From positions 1 to 52,168 of the forward strand of contig URAL01000010.1 in NCBI GenBank assembly GCA_900545805.1: DNA of 52,168 nt, given 5' to 3'. Below are positions 49,526 to 52,168 of the stretch, one piece after another (positions within the stretch are counted from its first letter, which is position 1; the number at the start of each line of letters is the position of its first letter). This stretch comes from an uncultured Eubacteriales bacterium (GTDB lineage: Bacteria; Bacillota; Clostridia; Oscillospirales; Oscillospiraceae). The notes under the pieces were generated by a model that saw only the letters and a list, made by a program, of their open reading frames with translations, was not told the DNA's origin and did no database searches. A program made the position numbers and the translations under genes.

Positions 49526-51868
49526 ATGAAAAAGAGACTGTTGAGCATGCTGATGGCTGTTCTCATGATCGCATCTCTGGTTCCTGCTACCGCACTGGTG
49601 GCATCCGCTGATTGCGACCATGCTGATACATTCAGCTACAGCATCACAAACGACGCTGCAAAGAAGCAGCCCGGCTTGGATATCCAGGTATGCAACAAGT
49701 GCGGCGAGATTCTTAAGGCTGTAGTTACACCTTTTGCAGACCTTAAGGATATCTGCAAGGATTCCCACACCTTTAAGAGCGAAGTTCTGCAGGCTTCCAA
49801 CTGCGAGAAGCCCAGCATCACTGTTACTTACTGCTCCAAGTGCGGTACCGGCGCAGACAAGCCTGTCATGGTAAGCGATCTTGAAAAGGTCGGCCATGTC
49901 TACACCAAGTTCACCGTAGTAGGTCAGCCCACCTGCCAGGATTACGGCTGGGGCTATACTATCTGTGACAAATGCGGCGAGCCTGAGTTTGTTTTCGGCG
50001 CATATGCAACTTCCATGATGCCTAAGACCGCTACTTATGCTCAGAAGGCGGCAGTTGAAGCACAGTTTGCTCCGACCAATGTCGACCATGCGAATATGGA
50101 CGCTTTCGTTGCAGACACCAAGGACGTTTACGACACCTATATGGTTGCCGGACACCTCATTTATAACCGCCTTATGTGGAAAGCACCTGTTGCACCCACC
50201 CATTCCCTGACTGTCGGCGGCACTCCCTCGTCCTATGTTACGGATTGCTACGGCAAGGATCCGTACCTGATGAAGTACCTTGTACGTCAGGATGTTACCA
50301 ATGCTCTTGTTGAGGGAGATGAAACCGGTCACGGCCTCGGCTATGAAGCGGCTAAGCACTGCCCTTACGGCGATGCCTACATTGACGGCAAGAACCTTGA
50401 CGGCCTGAACTACAGCCATGCAAGCGCAATGACCTGCACCAAGCAGGGCTACTATCCGTATATCGACAAAGACGGCGTGAAGCGCGACGGCATCACCGAT
50501 ATGTGGCATTGCAGCGTGTGCAACAAGGACTTCGGCGGCGAAGTTCTCCCCTACAACGAGTATTACAAGGACTTCATGTTTGACAACATGGGTCTCCCCA
50601 CCAAGGGCGTTGTCGAAAACGACATGTGGACTGGCAACGATGGTGTTAAGGCAACCTGCACCACCGACGGCAAGACCGCAACTGTTTACAAGTACGTAAA
50701 GCTTGCCAACGGTGAACTCGGCTGGCAGGTATACACTCCCTCTCAGAAGATTGACATGCTCGGTCATGACCTCAAGAAGATCGAGTCCAAGGAAGCAACC
50801 TGCACTGAGCCCGGCTGGATTTGCGACAACTACTTTGTCTGCACTCGCGGCGATTACGCTCAGGGCAACATTGTAGCAGTTTATGAGGCACCCTGCAAGC
50901 CCATGGCAAAGGTTCTCGTTGAGCCTACCTGCAAGAACAGAGGCCTTAGTGTAAATGTTTGCTCTGTCTGCGGTGAGCTTTATTCCTACAACCAAGAGAG
51001 TCCGTTTAAATACATCCCCGCAGTTCCTCACACCGCTGGCGATCCCGTCAACGCTAAGGAAGCAACCTGCACCGAAGTCGGCTATACCGGCGACAAGGTC
51101 TGCAAGTGGTGCGGCATCGTCATCGAGAAGGGCAAAGAGATCCCCATGAAGGAGCACACTGTTGTTGACGTGGCTGCTGTTGAGGCAACCTGCACCGCTG
51201 ACGGCATGACCGCCGGCACCAAGTGCTCTGTCTGCGGCACTGTTCTCTCCGGCTGCGAGGTCGTCAAGGCTCTCGGCCACGACTACAAGGACGGCAAGTG
51301 CACCCGCTGCGGCGAGAAGGATCCCAACTACGTAGCACCTGAGTTCAAGGACGCTGCTTCCATCAGGGATTATGCTAAGGACGCAGTTGCATGGGCAGCC
51401 AAGGAAGGCATCGTCAAGGGCGACGACAATGGCAACTTCCTCCCGACCGCTGACATCACCCGTCAGGACTTCGTCACCATGCTGTGGCGTCTGAAGGGCT
51501 CCGTCGCTTCCGAGAAGGCACTCACCTTCGGCGACAAGGCTGACATTAAGGATTACGCACAGACCGCAGTTGCATGGGCAGTCGAGAACGGCTACATCAA
51601 GGGCCGCGACAACGGCAACTTTGATCCTGCTGCAAAGATCACCCGTGCTGAGATCGTAGCTATCCTCAACCGCATTGCTGAGAACGCAAAGGCTGAGAAG
51701 GCTGCTGACTTCACCGACATTGCAACTCACTGGGCAAAGGACGCGATCGCATGGGCAGCTGAGGCCGGCATCGTAAACGGCGTTGGCAACAACATGTTCG
51801 CTCCCAACGACAACGCAAGCCGTCAGGATACCGTTGTTATGCTCTACAAGTTCGTAAACCTGAAGTAA
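49526..51868 (+). CDS. Secreted SLH-domain surface protein, copy 2
   Basis: The predicted protein is identical to copy 1 over all 780 residues, including signal peptide, Cys-rich repeats and three SLH domains. Complete copies of promoter, leader and terminator make it an independent expression unit, so the tandem would raise dosage rather than create a variant. Confidence 0.88.
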   Translation: MKKRLLSMLMAVLMIASLVPATALVASADCDHADTFSYSITNDAAKKQPGLDIQVCNKCGEILKAVVTPFADLKDICKDSHTFKSEVLQASNCEKPSITVTYCSKCGTGADKPVMVSDLEKVGHVYTKFTVVGQPTCQDYGWGYTICDKCGEPEFVFGAYATSMMPKTATYAQKAAVEAQFAPTNVDHANMDAFVADTKDVYDTYMVAGHLIYNRLMWKAPVAPTHSLTVGGTPSSYVTDCYGKDPYLMKYLVRQDVTNALVEGDETGHGLGYEAAKHCPYGDAYIDGKNLDGLNYSHASAMTCTKQGYYPYIDKDGVKRDGITDMWHCSVCNKDFGGEVLPYNEYYKDFMFDNMGLPTKGVVENDMWTGNDGVKATCTTDGKTATVYKYVKLANGELGWQVYTPSQKIDMLGHDLKKIESKEATCTEPGWICDNYFVCTRGDYAQGNIVAVYEAPCKPMAKVLVEPTCKNRGLSVNVCSVCGELYSYNQESPFKYIPAVPHTAGDPVNAKEATCTEVGYTGDKVCKWCGIVIEKGKEIPMKEHTVVDVAAVEATCTADGMTAGTKCSVCGTVLSGCEVVKALGHDYKDGKCTRCGEKDPNYVAPEFKDAASIRDYAKDAVAWAAKEGIVKGDDNGNFLPTADITRQDFVTMLWRLKGSVASEKALTFGDKADIKDYAQTAVAWAVENGYIKGRDNGNFDPAAKITRAEIVAILNRIAENAKAEKAADFTDIATHWAKDAIAWAAEAGIVNGVGNNMFAPNDNASRQDTVVMLYKFVNLK

Positions 51869-51958
51869 TTCAATAATCCGCAATTCTAACGAAGCTTAGA
51901 GATTTCAATTATTAATTTGTCTCTTGTTATAACTATTCGTTATGTTGCATAAAAGCAG

Positions 51959-51998
51959 CGCCGCAGAGGTTTCCCCTCTGCGGCGTTGTGATTTTTTT
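51959..51998 (+). terminator. Terminator of SLH copy 2
   Basis: Same stem as at 48259-48285, with the following T-run. Confidence 0.85.
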
Positions 51999-52100
51999 AA
52001 TGAGTTTGCCTGACGGCAAATGATTTAATAGGCAACCCCACCGGCTCGGCTAAAGCCGACCCACCTCCCCTTACACAGGGGAGGCGGCGCACCCCTTTGG

Positions 52101-52168
52101 CTCCCCTTGAGGGAATGTGTTTGCCTGACGGCAAATGATTTGAATAACACCTCATCCGTCACCTGACG
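52101..52168. repeat. Start of a third tandem unit, cut by the window edge
   Basis: Bases 52101-52168 match 48401-48468. Whether a full third copy follows cannot be seen. Confidence 0.75.

Larger units (their letters stand above)
48401..52100. repeat. Tandem 3,700-bp duplication, unit 2
   Basis: Repeats unit 1 at an offset of exactly 3,700. It contains MITE-like copies at 48448-48595 and 49007-49154. A third unit begins at 52101 and matches for the 68 bases left in the window. Confidence 0.9.

Overview
The window looks like a chromosomal stretch of a GC-rich Gram-positive anaerobe of the class Clostridia, most likely an Oscillospirales (Clostridium cluster IV) gut bacterium. The evidence is strong AGGAGG-type ribosome binding sites, TTGACA/TATAAT promoters, intrinsic terminators with U-runs, a Clostridia-type 6S RNA, a CBS-domain family II pyrophosphatase, a sodium-pumping decarboxylase with separate biotin carrier and delta subunits, and an SLH surface protein. 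The taxonomic call is inference; there is no rRNA here.

Layout. 1-1804: hairpin-rich repeat, terminator, promoter and ppaC. 1806-1908: a long inverted-repeat element. 1977-11508: one operon that carries all seven shikimate steps plus the Phe/Tyr branch (pheA-aroB-aroC-aroE/aroK fusion-aroQ-aroA-tyrA-aroF-aminotransferase). Ahead of it are a consensus promoter and a leader that reads like a translation-dependent attenuator, with a 48-codon ORF holding 8 aromatic residues in 15. 11576-16888 (minus): XRE-type membrane regulator and two ABC-2 export systems. 17176-20551 (minus): sodium-pumping oxaloacetate-type decarboxylase (alpha, delta, biotin carrier, beta). 20732-23177 (minus): class A penicillin-binding protein and a small conserved protein. 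23385-24066: two small plus-strand genes, followed by 6S RNA.

24496-33135 is a compact 14-gene phage-derived virion cassette: terminase, portal, protease, decoration, capsid, connectors, LysM baseplate, hub and a tiny spike-like protein. It has no integrase, replication, lysis, sheath or tape-measure gene. The genes are intact and translationally coupled. It sits between housekeeping loci (6S RNA and gdhA) and resembles a domesticated or gene-transfer-agent-like unit, or a streamlined remnant.

33189-39018: gdhA, a zinc-ribbon miniprotein, DUF1810, an S23-type four-helix protein, tRNA-Tyr and tRNA-Thr, a region-4-only sigma-like protein, a membrane-anchored GH25 lysozyme that may be leaderless, and an HTH-GHKL-DUF4325 regulator behind a 36-bp operator. 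39118-44685: PutP with a divergent LysR regulator, then TrkA-TrkH.

44702 to the end: a 3,700-bp tandem duplication. Each unit holds a DUF559 nuclease gene flanked by MITE-like repeats and a 780-residue SLH surface protein; a third unit begins at about 52101 and is cut by the window edge.
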